The translations under genes were made by a program, and so were the position numbers. From contig NZ_JAVCWH010000002.1 in assembly GCF_030846195.1 (NCBI RefSeq), positions 496,001 to 560,000 of the forward strand: a stretch of 64,000 bases of DNA. The letters are read 5' to 3'. Below are positions 33,292-43,629 of this stretch, one piece after another. The first letter of the stretch is position 1. Every line of letters begins with the position of its first letter. The notes under the pieces are model-generated. The model did no database searches, had not been told where the DNA came from, and saw nothing but the letters and a program-made list of their open reading frames with translations. Origin of the DNA: Paracoccus yibinensis (GTDB taxonomy: Bacteria; Pseudomonadota; Alphaproteobacteria; Rhodobacterales; Rhodobacteraceae).

Positions 33292-34634
33292 GCAGAGGCT
33301 TGTTCGGGACAGACGGCGTGCGCGGGCGCGCCAACACCCACCCCATGACGGCCGAGATGGCCCTGCGCCTGGGCGCGGCGGCGGGGCGGTATTTCCGCCG
33401 CTCGGGCGACGACAGCGCCCATCGCGTGGTCATCGGCAAGGACACACGGCTGTCGGGATACATGCTGGAAAACGCCCTGACGGCCGGGCTGACCAGCACC
33501 GGCATGAACGTGCTGCTGCTGGGTCCGGTGCCAACGCCCGCCGTAGGCTTTCTGACCCGGTCGATGCGCGCGGATGTGGGGATCATGATTTCCGCCAGCC
33601 ACAACCCGGCCGAGGACAACGGCATCAAGTTCTTCGGCCCCGACGGCTTCAAGCTGTCCGACGAGGCCGAGGCCGAGATCGAGCGCATCGTGGCGGGCGA
33701 CATCACCCCGGCGCAGCCCGCCAATATCGGCCGCGCCAAGCGCATCGACGACGGGCGCGGGCGTTACGTCGAATATGCCAAGACCACCTTCCCGGCAGGG
33801 CAGCGCCTGGACGGGCTGCGCGTGGTGATCGACTGCGCCAACGGCGCCGCCTATCGTGCCGCCCCCGACGTGCTGTGGGAACTGGGCGCCCATGTGATTC
33901 CGATCGGGGTCAAGCCGGACGGGTTCAACATCAATGCCGGCGTGGGTTCGACCCATCCCCAGGCCTGCGCGGCGGCGGTCCTGGAACATGGCGCGCATCT
34001 GGGCATCAGCCTGGACGGCGATGCGGACCGGGTCGTCATCATCGACGAGAAAGGCCGCCTGGCCGACGGCGACCAGATCATGGCGCTGATGGCGGCCCGC
34101 TGGGCCGAACAGGGCCGGCTGCGGGGCAATGCCCTGGTCGCCACCGTGATGTCGAACCTGGGGCTGGAACATTTCCTGACCGGGCGCGGGCTGCGGCTGG
34201 AACGCACCAAGGTCGGCGACCGCTATGTGGTCGAACGGATGCGCGAGGGTGGCTTCAACCTGGGGGGCGAACAGTCGGGCCATATCGTGATGACCGACTA
34301 TGCCACGACCGGCGACGGGCTGATCGCGGCGATGCAGTTCCTGGCCGCCATGGCCGAGACGGGCGACAGCGCCAGCGTTCTTGCCGCGCAGTTCGATCCG
34401 GTGCCGCAGATGCTGAAGAACGTGCGTTACGCCGCAGGCGCCGACCCCCTGTCGGCGGCCGAGGTCCGCGCCGTGATCGCCGATGCCGAGGCACGGCTGG
34501 CGGGCACGGGCCGCGTCCTGATCCGCAAGTCCGGGACCGAACCCCTGATCCGCGTCATGGCCGAGGCTGAGAACGAGACCGTGCTACGCGAGGTAGTCGA
34601 AGGGATCGTCGCGGCGGTGGAAAAGGCAGCCTGA
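33288..34634 (+). CDS. glmM: Phosphoglucosamine mutase
   Basis: GlmM converts glucosamine-6-phosphate to glucosamine-1-phosphate for UDP-GlcNAc and cell wall synthesis. The active phosphoserine is S104 in ISASHNP, the metal loop is DGDADR (about 243-248), and [12 protein letters not shown] binds the phosphate. Length is 448 residues, as usual. It ends the folB-folP-glmM operon, followed by a hairpin. Confidence 0.98.
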   Translation: MSRGLFGTDGVRGRANTHPMTAEMALRLGAAAGRYFRRSGDDSAHRVVIGKDTRLSGYMLENALTAGLTSTGMNVLLLGPVPTPAVGFLTRSMRADVGIMISASHNPAEDNGIKFFGPDGFKLSDEAEAEIERIVAGDITPAQPANIGRAKRIDDGRGRYVEYAKTTFPAGQRLDGLRVVIDCANGAAYRAAPDVLWELGAHVIPIGVKPDGFNINAGVGSTHPQACAAAVLEHGAHLGISLDGDADRVVIIDEKGRLADGDQIMALMAARWAEQGRLRGNALVATVMSNLGLEHFLTGRGLRLERTKVGDRYVVERMREGGFNLGGEQSGHIVMTDYATTGDGLIAAMQFLAAMAETGDSASVLAAQFDPVPQMLKNVRYAAGADPLSAAEVRAVIADAEARLAGTGRVLIRKSGTEPLIRVMAEAENETVLREVVEGIVAAVEKAA

Positions 34635-34645
34635 AACGGCGAACG

Positions 34646-34692
34646 CCGGGGGACTTCACGTCCCCCGGACCCCCTGTGGGATATTTTCGCAC
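34646..34692 (+). repeat. Dispersed hairpin-GGATATTT element, copy 2
   Basis: Eleven bases after glmM, a 9-bp stem (34646-34654 with 34660-34668) is followed after about ten bases by GGGATATTTT. The layout matches the elements at 3356-3396 and 61391-61455. It lies between convergent glmM and the monooxygenase gene and probably ends glmM transcription. Confidence 0.72.
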
Positions 34693-34699
34693 AGAAGAT

Positions 34700-35827
34700 T
34701 CAGGGCGCTTCCGCGACCGGATCGAAGTCATAGATCCAGTCAAAGCGGCCCAGAATTGCGCCGGGTGCCACCTTGCCGCCAAGACGCAGCGCGGCATGGG
34801 CGGCAAGCCGTTTAGGCCCGGTCAGGTGATAGTTGCGCGCATTGGCATTCGCCGCCTCGACGATGCGGGTCGTGCGCGGCTTTCGCAGGCTTTCATAGCG
34901 CATCAGCGCGGCCTGCTGGTCGGCCACGGCGTCCAGGCAGGCGGCCAGCGTCCAGGCATCCTCGATCGCCATGCAGGCGCCCTGGGCCATGAAGGGCAGC
35001 GTCGGATGGGCGGCGTCGCCCAGGATCGCCATGCGTCCGTCTTGCCAGCGGGGGGCGACCTGATGGCGGAACAGCCCCCAGACATGGACCCGATCGACCT
35101 GCGCCAGCCATCCCGGCACCAGGCCGCCGAAGCGGGCGAAGGCCGCGCGCAGGTTGACGGGATCGTCGGGATGGGACCAGCCTTCGTCCTGCCAGTCGCG
35201 GGTTTCCAGGACCGCCACGATGTTGCGAAGCCCGCCTGCCAAGGGATAGCTGACCAGGTGGCGGTTCGGCCCCATGAACACCTGCGCCTCGGGGGCCGCG
35301 TCCTGATCCGCGATGACGGCGCGCCATGCAGTCTGGCCCGTGAAGAAGGGCACTTCGCGCCCGTTCAGGGCGGCGCGGATGCGGCTGTGCAACCCGTCGG
35401 CGCCGATCAGCAGGGGGGCGTCGGGTGGGGTCTCGACCGGACGGTTCAGGGCGACCCGCACGCCGGCCTGGGCCGCGGCCTGTTCCAGCACCTCGATCAG
35501 GCGGGCGCGGTGGATCAGGCGGAACCGGGCCTGGGGGCGGTGGCGGGCCAGATCCAGCCGCACCACATCCGCACCCGATGCATCGCGCAGCCGCACCGCG
35601 TGGCTGGGCAGCGATACCGCGTCAAGCGACGGAAGCAGGCCAAGCGCGTCAAGCACGCGCATCGCATTGGGGGACAGTTGCAGGCCCGCGCCGACCTCGG
35701 CGATGGCAGGCGCGCGTTCCAGGATGGTGACCTCTGCCCCGCGCTGCCGCAGGGCTATGGCAGCCGTCAGTCCCGCGACGCCGCCGCCGACAACCGTGAC
35801 GGGCCGTGATCGCAGCGCGCCAGACAT
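34700..35827 (-). CDS. FAD-dependent monooxygenase, salicylate hydroxylase-like
   Basis: This 375-residue flavoprotein has the N-terminal FAD loop VTVVGGGVAGLTAAIAL, the middle LIGADGLHSRIRAAL (DG motif) and the later ILGDAAHPTLPFMAQGACMAIEDAW (GD motif), typical of group A aromatic hydroxylases of the salicylate or 3-hydroxybenzoate type. The substrate is unknown; no catabolic genes are nearby. It lies four bases downstream of dksA on the minus strand, so it may be co-transcribed with it. Confidence 0.85.
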   Translation of the reverse strand: MSGALRSRPVTVVGGGVAGLTAAIALRQRGAEVTILERAPAIAEVGAGLQLSPNAMRVLDALGLLPSLDAVSLPSHAVRLRDASGADVVRLDLARHRPQARFRLIHRARLIEVLEQAAAQAGVRVALNRPVETPPDAPLLIGADGLHSRIRAALNGREVPFFTGQTAWRAVIADQDAAPEAQVFMGPNRHLVSYPLAGGLRNIVAVLETRDWQDEGWSHPDDPVNLRAAFARFGGLVPGWLAQVDRVHVWGLFRHQVAPRWQDGRMAILGDAAHPTLPFMAQGACMAIEDAWTLAACLDAVADQQAALMRYESLRKPRTTRIVEAANANARNYHLTGPKRLAAHAALRLGGKVAPGAILGRFDWIYDFDPVAEAP

Positions 35828-35831
35828 CGGA

Positions 35832-36254
35832 TCAGTCGTCGCGGTGGACCCGCTCGCGCCGTTCGTGGCGTTCCTGCGCTTCCAGCGTCATCGTGGCGAT
35901 GGGGCGAGCGTCCAGCCGCTTGAGGCTGATCGGCTCGCCCGTCATCTCGCAATAGCCGTATTCGCCGGTCTCGATCCGGCGCAGCGCCGCGTCAATCTTG
36001 CTGACCAGCTTGCGCTGGCGGTCGCGGGTGCGCAGTTCAAGGGCGCGGTCGGTTTCCTCGGACGCGCGGTCGGCCAGGTCCGGCACGGCGCGGGCGCTGT
36101 CTTGCAGGCCTTCCAGCGTTTCGGCGGACTGGTCCAGCAGTTCCTGCTTCCAGGCTTCCAGCTTGCGCCGGAAATATTCCAACTGCCGGTCGTTCATGAA
36201 CGGCTCATCCTCGGCGGGACGATAGTCCTGGGGCAGGAAGGTCTGGGCTTTCAT
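35832..36254 (-). CDS. dksA: RNA polymerase-binding transcription factor DksA
   Basis: DksA binds the secondary channel of RNA polymerase and works with ppGpp in the stringent response. The 140-residue protein has the coiled-coil and its tip (DLADRASEETDRALELRTRD, with acidic D62) and the C-terminal globular part. Only C102 remains of the four zinc cysteines of E. coli DksA (CEMT instead of CxxC, and no second pair). Loss of the zinc ligands is known in alphaproteobacterial DksA, so the protein is probably functional. Confidence 0.95.
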   Translation of the reverse strand: MKAQTFLPQDYRPAEDEPFMNDRQLEYFRRKLEAWKQELLDQSAETLEGLQDSARAVPDLADRASEETDRALELRTRDRQRKLVSKIDAALRRIETGEYGYCEMTGEPISLKRLDARPIATMTLEAQERHERRERVHRDD

Positions 36255-36415
36255 AAATGCTCTCCGGCAGGGCCGGGTGGAACGCGAACCGGCACCTTGC
36301 GCGCCCCCTTAAAGTATGACGTGCTGCTTGTCACTAGGCGAAACGTTCAAGGTTGAATGACATGCGGACCCATGCGTTGTTCGTGTCCAAGTATTTCACC
36401 TGAAAGGAGAGTTTG

Positions 36416-37255
<840 letters not shown>

Positions 37256-37258
37256 GCC

Positions 37259-37918
37259 TCAGGCGCCGGTCGCGGGGTCGTCGGCATGGCGGCCCGCAGC
37301 CATGCCCATGCCCATGCCGCCGCCACCCCCGGCGCCGGCCCCGCCGCCTCCGCCGCCGCGCGACCGCCCCTCGTCCCTGCCCTTGCCGCCCCCCGGTGCG
37401 GGGCGGGTCGGTCCCTGGGGCGGGATGGCAAGGCCTGCCGGCACGGGCTCCAGATCCAGGGCCGTGCGAATGAAGTCGCGCAGGGATCGCACCAGTTCAT
37501 CCGTCTGGACCGGCCGACCCTCCACCAGGTCGCGGGCAGCACGTTCGGCCAGGCGGACATGGGTTTCCGTGCCCAGCAGCAGGATGTCGGACAGTGCGGC
37601 TTCGACCGCATCCCGGATGCGGCGGCGGCGGTCCGAGCCTTCGGTAAGATCCGCCCCCTCGTCCATCGCCCGCTGGCGCAGGTCGCGCAGATGGGCGGGA
37701 TCCACGGCCAGATCGCCCGTGAAGGATCCGCCCAGCATCTTGTAGGCGGCGATCAGCACCCGCAGGCGTTCGTTGATCTGGCGGTTCATCCGCTCGCGCC
37801 GCTGCTGGACGGTGAACATCACCAGCACCCGGATGCCGATGCCGATCAGCGCGAACAGCGCGATCCCGATCACGGTGGACAGGATGCTGTTCCAGTTGCT
37901 GAAGTCGATCATGCGCAT
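37259..37918 (-). CDS. Membrane-anchored protein with Gly/Met-rich tail
   Basis: This 219-residue protein has one hydrophobic helix near the N-terminus (about residues 12-35) and a helical cytoplasmic part with RRERMNRQINERLRVLIAAY, then a low-complexity Gly-rich tail with a MGMGM run. AAAGGA precedes the ATG at 37918. I do not recognise a named family. It converges on the MoxR-like gene with three bases between stops. The function is unknown. Confidence 0.75.
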   Translation of the reverse strand: MRMIDFSNWNSILSTVIGIALFALIGIGIRVLVMFTVQQRRERMNRQINERLRVLIAAYKMLGGSFTGDLAVDPAHLRDLRQRAMDEGADLTEGSDRRRRIRDAVEAALSDILLLGTETHVRLAERAARDLVEGRPVQTDELVRSLRDFIRTALDLEPVPAGLAIPPQGPTRPAPGGGKGRDEGRSRGGGGGGAGAGGGGGMGMGMAAGRHADDPATGA

Positions 37919-38046
37919 GGGATGTCCTTTGAAGCGGTGACTGCATGATCGGGGCGAGGGCCGGCAGGGACAACCCCACAATCCCGATTGAAACCGCGGC
38001 GCCGTCGTGACCTTCTGCCCGCAACCGACATCGAGAGGAGAGAGAC

Positions 38047-39327
38047 ATGACCCAGGGCTTTGACACCACCGCGATCCATGCCGGGACCGAACCCGATCCC
38101 GCGACCGGCGCGCGGCAGGTGCCGATCTATCAAACCACGTCCTATGTCTTCAAGGACGCCGACCACGCCGCCCGGCTGTTCGGGCTGCAAGAGGTCGGCT
38201 ATATCTATTCCCGCCTGACCAACCCGACCGTCGGCGCCTTGCAGAACCGGGTTGCCGCGCTGGAGGGGGGCGCGGGGGCGGTTTGCTGTTCGTCGGGCCA
38301 CGCGGCGCAGATCATGGCGCTGTTCCCGCTGATGGCGCCGGGGCGCAACATCGTCGCCTCGACCCGGCTTTACGGCGGCACGGTCACGCAGTTCAGCCAG
38401 ACCATCAAGCGGTTCGGCTGGTCGGCCAGGTTCGTGGACTTCGACGACCTGGACGCCCTGCACGCTGCCATCGACGACGACACCCGCGCGGTGTTCTGCG
38501 AATCGATCTCGAACCCCGGCGGCTATGTCACCGACATCCCGGCGGTGGCCGAGATCGCCAGGGCCGCAGGCATCCCGCTGATCGTGGACAACACGCTGGC
38601 CACGCCATACCTGTGCCGCCCCATCGAGATGGGCGCGACGCTGGTCGTCCACAGCCTGACGAAGTACATGACCGGCAACGGCACCGTCACGGGCGGCGTG
38701 GTCGTGGACAGCGGCAGCTTCGACTGGTCGGCATCGGGCAAATTCCCCAGCCTCTCGGCCCCCGAACCCGCCTATCACGGGCTGAAGTTCCACGAAACCT
38801 TCGGCAACCTGGCCTTCACCTTCCATTCCATCGCCATCGGGCTGCGCGACCTGGGCATGACCATGAACCCGCAGGGCGCCCATTACACGCTGATGGGTAT
38901 CGAGACGCTGGGCCTGCGCATGGCGCGTCATGTCGAAAACGCACAGAAGGTCGCGGAATGGCTGGAAAACGATCCGCGCGTGACGGCCGTGACCTATGCG
39001 GGGCTGGCGTCCTCGCCTTGGAACGCGACGGCGAAGCGGCTGTATCCGAAGGGGGCCGGGGCGCTGTTCACCTTCTCGGTCAAGGGCGGTTATGAGACGG
39101 CGGTCAAGGTGGTGGGCGCGCTGAAGCTGTTCAGCCATGTGGCGAACCTGGGCGATGCGCGGTCGCTGGTGATCCATTCGGCATCGACCACCCACCGGCA
39201 ATTGACCGAGGATCAGCAGCGCGCCGCAGGCGCAGCGCCCGACCTGCTGCGCCTGTCGGTCGGGATCGAGGATCCGGCCGACCTGATCGCCGACTTGGAC
39301 CAGGCGCTGTCGGTCGCGGTCGGATAA
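38047..39327 (+). CDS. metY: O-acetylhomoserine sulfhydrylase
   Basis: This 426-residue PLP enzyme of the Cys/Met metabolism family makes homocysteine from O-acetylhomoserine and sulfide. The N-terminus TTAIHAGTEPDPATGARQVPIYQ and YSRLTNPTV bind phosphate and substrate, and K206 in HSLTKYMTGNG carries PLP. Length fits MetY (about 430) rather than cystathionine synthase or lyase (about 390). GAGAGGAGAGAG precedes the ATG. A methionine gamma-lyase is a less likely alternative. Confidence 0.92.
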   Translation: MTQGFDTTAIHAGTEPDPATGARQVPIYQTTSYVFKDADHAARLFGLQEVGYIYSRLTNPTVGALQNRVAALEGGAGAVCCSSGHAAQIMALFPLMAPGRNIVASTRLYGGTVTQFSQTIKRFGWSARFVDFDDLDALHAAIDDDTRAVFCESISNPGGYVTDIPAVAEIARAAGIPLIVDNTLATPYLCRPIEMGATLVVHSLTKYMTGNGTVTGGVVVDSGSFDWSASGKFPSLSAPEPAYHGLKFHETFGNLAFTFHSIAIGLRDLGMTMNPQGAHYTLMGIETLGLRMARHVENAQKVAEWLENDPRVTAVTYAGLASSPWNATAKRLYPKGAGALFTFSVKGGYETAVKVVGALKLFSHVANLGDARSLVIHSASTTHRQLTEDQQRAAGAAPDLLRLSVGIEDPADLIADLDQALSVAVG

Positions 39328-39329
39328 GG

Positions 39330-39353
39330 AAAGGGGGCCGCGTGGACCCCTTT
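39330..39353. terminator. Bidirectional terminator between metY and the SIMPL gene
   Basis: A 7-bp stem (39330-39336 with 39347-39353) with A's on one side and T's on the other lies between convergent stops at 39327 and 39359. It could serve both strands. Confidence 0.7.
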
Positions 39354-39358
39354 CACGT

Positions 39359-40489
39359 TCAGTTTGCGGGTGCCTGACCCTCGGCAGGGGCGTCCGCCGG
39401 GGCTTCGGCGGGAGTATCCGCAGGTGTGTCCGCCGGGGCTTCGCCCATCGGCACCACAGGTTCGTCCGCTTCCGGCGCGCCGGTATCGGTGCCCAGGGGC
39501 GGCGGCAGGTCGCCCGGTGCCGGTGCGGCCGGGTCGCTGCCGGGGACGGGCGCTGCGGCACCGCCTTCGGGGGCCGGGGTTTCCATGCCGGGAACGGGCG
39601 GATGGCCGGGGGGCAGGACACCCTGTTCGGCGCCATGGCTCCCCTGGCCCGGCGCGGCGCCTTCGCCGTGCCCGGCCCCATGTCCATGCCCGTGACCATG
39701 ACCATGACCATGACCGGCCTTCCCGCCCATCATGGGACCGCAATCCTGGCCGGTCAGCGCGAACTGCATCTCGACATTGGCGGACAGGGCGACCTCGCCC
39801 GCGGCAATCGGAACCTTGGCGGCGTCAGCGGCGGCACGGGCCTCCATCATCATGGGACGCGGTCCTTCCATCATGGGGGTGTCGCGCAGGACAAGGACCG
39901 GGCCAAGGGTCAGCCCGGCGGCCTCGGCCAGGATCTCGGCCTTGTGGCGCGCGTCCTCGACGGCGGCGCGGCGGGCCTCGTCCTCGGCCGCGCTGCTGTC
40001 GTCGCGGATGAAGCTGATGCCGTTGATCTCGTTCGCGCCGGCCGCGACGATGGCGTCCAGAACCTCGCCCAGGCGGGCCACGTCGCGGACGCGCACCGAC
40101 ACCATGTTCGTGGCCTGGTAACCCGTGACGCTGGGCGCGCGGCCTTCGGCATAATCCATCAGCGGGTTGAGGTTCAGGCCCGAGGTCTGGACATCGGCCC
40201 CCTCGATCCCCGCCCCCGCCAGGGCTTCGATCACCGCGGTCTGCCGGGTGGAGTTCTGGCGCATCGCTTCGGCCGCGCTGGCGGCTTGCGTCGTCACGCC
40301 CAACTGGATCGTCGCAAGGTCGGGGGCCGCCCGCGCCTCGCCCTCGCCGGTCACGGTCAGGCGCGACATGCCGGGGTGGCACATGCCATGCCCGCCCTTG
40401 CCCGGCGCGGCCATGGCCGGGGCGCCAAGCGCTAGGGCTGTCGATGCCACCAGGGCGGCCCGTGCCAGCCGGTGCGAAAAGATGGTCAT
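39359..40489 (-). CDS. SIMPL/DUF541 periplasmic protein with His-Gly and Pro/Ala tail
   Basis: After a signal peptide (about residues 1-27), residues 42-245 form a SIMPL (DUF541) domain beginning LTVTGEGEARAAPDLATIQLGV. The remaining 130 residues are unusual: six alternating His-Gly units at 260-271, a further H274, then a Pro/Ala/Glu-rich tail with ADTPADTPAEAPADAPAE. Typical SIMPL proteins end near 240 residues. The tail could bind metal ions in the periplasm. Function of SIMPL proteins is poorly known. Confidence 0.88.
   Translation of the reverse strand: MTIFSHRLARAALVASTALALGAPAMAAPGKGGHGMCHPGMSRLTVTGEGEARAAPDLATIQLGVTTQAASAAEAMRQNSTRQTAVIEALAGAGIEGADVQTSGLNLNPLMDYAEGRAPSVTGYQATNMVSVRVRDVARLGEVLDAIVAAGANEINGISFIRDDSSAAEDEARRAAVEDARHKAEILAEAAGLTLGPVLVLRDTPMMEGPRPMMMEARAAADAAKVPIAAGEVALSANVEMQFALTGQDCGPMMGGKAGHGHGHGHGHGHGAGHGEGAAPGQGSHGAEQGVLPPGHPPVPGMETPAPEGGAAAPVPGSDPAAPAPGDLPPPLGTDTGAPEADEPVVPMGEAPADTPADTPAEAPADAPAEGQAPAN
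39680..39715 (-). repeat. Six-base tandem repeat coding the His-Gly run
   Basis: On the plus strand GACCAT is repeated three times at 39694-39711, with degenerate units on the left. It encodes the His-Gly run of the SIMPL protein, and in-frame slippage could lengthen or shorten it. Confidence 0.6.
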
Positions 40490-40677
40490 GTCTCTGTCCT
40501 CTCTGCGAAAACTGCCTTGCCCCAGCTAACAGCAATCGGGGCAGGAAGTTCAAAGCAAATGCGTTCACGGATCCGCCAGTTTGGCTTTCCTCAGGGCATG
40601 AAATCCGGTAGATCTGCGGTAATCCCACCAAGTCGCGGACATTCATAACACGCGATCGTCATCGAGCAGTCATTACC

Positions 40678-43626
40678 ATGAACAGACATATTGCGCCGCC
40701 CGATTTCGCCATGAGCTTCACGCCCGAGGCGGTCCTGCTGGAACATCGCGACGGACTTGGATGGCGACCCCTGGGCCAGGCCCCCTTCGCGGGCCGCGAA
40801 ATGACCGCCCGGCTGGCCGCTCTGCGGAACGAGGCGGGGGCCGTGACGGGTCAGGCCGACACGATCCTGGTCATTCCCGACGACCAGATCCTGTATACCA
40901 CGCTGACGGTTCCGGTGGGCACGGACACCCCCAAGGCCATCGCCCGCGCGCTCGAGGCGATGACCCCCTATCAGGCCGCGGATCTGGCCTTCGACTGGTG
41001 CCCGTCGGTCCATGGCGACATCGAGACGCTGCGTGTCGCCGCCGTCGCCCGCCGCACCCTTGAGGAGGCCGAGGATTTCGCCCGCTCGCAAGGTTTCCGC
41101 CCCGCCGGCTTCGTCGCCCGTCCCGAGGATGACCGCTTCGACGGCCAGCCCGATTTCGGTCCCAGCCGGATGGCCGGCGACGGCTTCACCCGCCCGCCCT
41201 TCAGCCAGCCGGATCTGGCGCAGGCGCGCGTGACAGACCCAGCCGTGGCCGTCCCGGAGCCTGCCAGCGACAGGGTCGATGCACCGCTCGTCATCAGCCG
41301 CATCGTGCCGCATGTGGTCGCAGATGCCGCTCCGGCGCAGGTCGAACCCGCACCCGAACCTGCCGCCGCCCCGGCTGCCGCCGTGATCCGCCACAAGGAC
41401 GTCAAGGCCCCCGCTGCGCCCCGCATCCTGCCGCCGCGCGCGCAGGCCGTCCATGACCGCGCCCGCGAAGCCCGCGCGCACCCGGCGCCCGCCTCCCAGG
41501 ACGCGGCCCAAGCACCGTCGCTTGCGGCGCGCCTGCGCAGACTGGATCCGGGCCGGTTGCCGGTGCTGATGGGGGTCCTGGTTGTGGGACTTGTGCTGGT
41601 GCTGGCCTTCTTCGGTGCGCCTTCCGACGATGGTGTGGCACCGACACCTGTGACGACTGCCGAGGCCCCTGCGCTGCCCGCAGATCCCGTGACGCAGCCT
41701 GCGCCGACAGATACCGCCGAGGCGGCAGAGGAAGCGGCGCCCGTTGCGCCCACGGCCGAAGCCGTGGCCGAAGCACCCGCAGCCGAAGCCGTGGTAAGCG
41801 CACCCGTTGCGGAACCCGAACAGGTCCAAACCGAAACACAGCCGGCCGAAACCGCAGCGGCCCCGGCTGCCGCCCCGACATCCCCGGCGGCGGTCACGGA
41901 GACCACCCAGGCGACGGAGATCACGGAGCCTACGGATGCAGCACCTGAAACTGCCGCCGTCCAGGCCGGCCCCGCCACGCCTGCGGTCACGGCCACGCGC
42001 CCCCAGCCGGCGCCCGTGCAACCGGCCGCTACGCCCGCACCGCAGCCCGAGGATGCGCTGACCCAGGCATTGACGCAGGCCATGACCACGCCCCAGGCAG
42101 CCGCGCCTCAGGCGCCGGTCAGCGCCCTGACCATGGAGGACGCCCCTGCCCCCGTGTCGGCGCAGGCCGCGCGCTCGACGCCCGCAGCCGCTCCGCCCGC
42201 GGCCTCTCCGGTGCCCTCCGCGCCTGCAACCCCTGCCGCCCGCGTGGAAACACCGACGCAGCGGCTGGCCAGCTCGGCCCGGCCGCCGCGCGTGGCTCCG
42301 GTGCGGGCGACGCCCCCGGCACGGACCGATGCCCGCCCCACGGTCCCCGCCAATCCGCAGCCCTTCGCCGAACGCGCGCGTCCCGACGCAGCCGGGCTGA
42401 CCGGGTCGCGCCCGCCCGAACGGCCCGCCACCCAGCCCGCCGTGACGCCCGCTTCGGCACCCGCCCGCGCGACACCGCCTGCCGCGTCCTCGAACCGACC
42501 GCCTGCCCGGCCCGAACGTCAAAGCATGATCGAGGAAGGCAGCCGGGCCGAGGATGGGCAGCCGACCCGCCTGACCCAGGCTGAAGAACGCGCCTTGACC
42601 GACCTGCTGCGCGACCTGCGCACGGCACAGGCGGGCGCGACAGGCCTCAGCACTGCGGAACGCGGGGCGCTGATCCGGCTGGCGGATGCCCGCCCGACCC
42701 GCAAGCCGGTCGCCGTCGGCGGACCGTCGCAACGTGCGGTGCAGGATGCCGTCGCGGCAGCGGTCGCGGAAGCGCCGCGCACGCGGTCAGCGTCAGGCAC
42801 CGGCCTGGGGCGGTCGGCCCGGCCCTTGGCCCGGCCCGGCGGGGCCAGAACCGTGGCCCGCGGCGACCCCGGTCCCGGCAGCGCCAGCCTGTCCGGCAGG
42901 GCCATCGATCAGGCCGTTGCCGAAGCCGTATCCGAAAACTCTCCCCTGCCAGGCGCCGTCGCTTTGACGGCGCTTCGTTCATCTGCCCTCCCGCCACGCC
43001 GCGCAGCGGGCGCAGCGGCGGCAGGTGCAGCGGCAGCAGGCGGAGGGGCGGCAGCCGTGGCCGCCGCCGTTGCCGCAGCACCCCTGGCACCAAGCGTCGA
43101 GGATCTGCGCGCCGCCGCCCAGGCCCAGTCCGAGGAAGCGGCCCTGGCCGAACAGCGCCGCCTGGATGCCGAACTGCAAGCCCAAGCCGAGGCCCGCGCC
43201 CGCGCCCGCGCCGCCCAGGACGCCCAGGCCGAGGCACAGGCCCGCGCCGCAGCCGAAGCCCGCGCCCGCGCCCAGGCCGAGGCCGAAGCCCGCGCCGCCG
43301 CCGCCCGCCAGCAACGCTATGCCCCGCCCGAGGCCGAGGACGAGCCGGAGGTCGCGGCCAGTATCCCGGACGGCCGCACGCCGACCACGGCAGGCGTCGC
43401 CGCCACCGTCAAGGACGGCATCCAGATCAACCGGACCCAGATCATCGGCACCATCGGCGCGGGCAAGGCCAGCCGCGCCCTTGTGCGCCTGTCGAACGGC
43501 CGCGTGCTGACCCTGCGGCTGGGCGACCGCATCAACGGCGGCACGATCACCGATATCGGCGACAGCCGCATCACCTTCGTGAAGGGTGGCCAGCAGCAGG
43601 CGCTGTCGGTGCTGGGCGGGCGCTGA
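40678..43626 (+). CDS. Large Ala/Pro-rich membrane protein with GspL/PilM-like and GspC/PilP-like ends
   Basis: Residues 13-155 resemble the actin-like cytoplasmic domain of GspL/PilM proteins (TILVIPDDQILYTTLTVP, ARALEAMTPYQAADLAFDW, VAAVARRTLEEAEDFARSQG). One transmembrane helix follows at about 294-314, then about 580 residues of Ala/Pro/Thr-rich and Ala/Arg/Glu-rich low complexity. The last 75 residues (INRTQIIGTIGAG, ALVRLSNGRVLTLRLGDRI) resemble the periplasmic domain of GspC/PilP. No other secretion or pilus genes are in the window. The assignments are from pattern memory. The repeats near 43150-43320 are coding heptad-like units. Confidence 0.8.
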   Translation: MNRHIAPPDFAMSFTPEAVLLEHRDGLGWRPLGQAPFAGREMTARLAALRNEAGAVTGQADTILVIPDDQILYTTLTVPVGTDTPKAIARALEAMTPYQAADLAFDWCPSVHGDIETLRVAAVARRTLEEAEDFARSQGFRPAGFVARPEDDRFDGQPDFGPSRMAGDGFTRPPFSQPDLAQARVTDPAVAVPEPASDRVDAPLVISRIVPHVVADAAPAQVEPAPEPAAAPAAAVIRHKDVKAPAAPRILPPRAQAVHDRAREARAHPAPASQDAAQAPSLAARLRRLDPGRLPVLMGVLVVGLVLVLAFFGAPSDDGVAPTPVTTAEAPALPADPVTQPAPTDTAEAAEEAAPVAPTAEAVAEAPAAEAVVSAPVAEPEQVQTETQPAETAAAPAAAPTSPAAVTETTQATEITEPTDAAPETAAVQAGPATPAVTATRPQPAPVQPAATPAPQPEDALTQALTQAMTTPQAAAPQAPVSALTMEDAPAPVSAQAARSTPAAAPPAASPVPSAPATPAARVETPTQRLASSARPPRVAPVRATPPARTDARPTVPANPQPFAERARPDAAGLTGSRPPERPATQPAVTPASAPARATPPAASSNRPPARPERQSMIEEGSRAEDGQPTRLTQAEERALTDLLRDLRTAQAGATGLSTAERGALIRLADARPTRKPVAVGGPSQRAVQDAVAAAVAEAPRTRSASGTGLGRSARPLARPGGARTVARGDPGPGSASLSGRAIDQAVAEAVSENSPLPGAVALTALRSSALPPRRAAGAAAAGAAAAGGGAAAVAAAVAAAPLAPSVEDLRAAAQAQSEEAALAEQRRLDAELQAQAEARARARAAQDAQAEAQARAAAEARARAQAEAEARAAAARQQRYAPPEAEDEPEVAASIPDGRTPTTAGVAATVKDGIQINRTQIIGTIGAGKASRALVRLSNGRVLTLRLGDRINGGTITDIGDSRITFVKGGQQQALSVLGGR

Positions 43627-43629
43627 GGA

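Noticed and set aside
37919..38046. Possible SAM-II-type riboswitch upstream of metY
   Set aside because: The conserved 3' GCTAAAGA element and the pseudoknot arms are not present; only the ribosome site is clear.
40591..42732. Long minus-strand open frame opposite the large Ala/Pro-rich gene
   Set aside because: It is a mirror of a low-complexity coding region; the plus-strand reading has domains at both ends.
43140..43320. Regular short repeats looking like a tandem array
   Set aside because: They encode Ala/Arg/Glu/Gln coding repeats in frame within the large gene; there are no spacers and no CRISPR features.
40678..43626. Complete type II secretion or type IV pilus locus
   Set aside because: Only the fusion-like protein is seen; neighbours are a SIMPL protein and a GumN protein.
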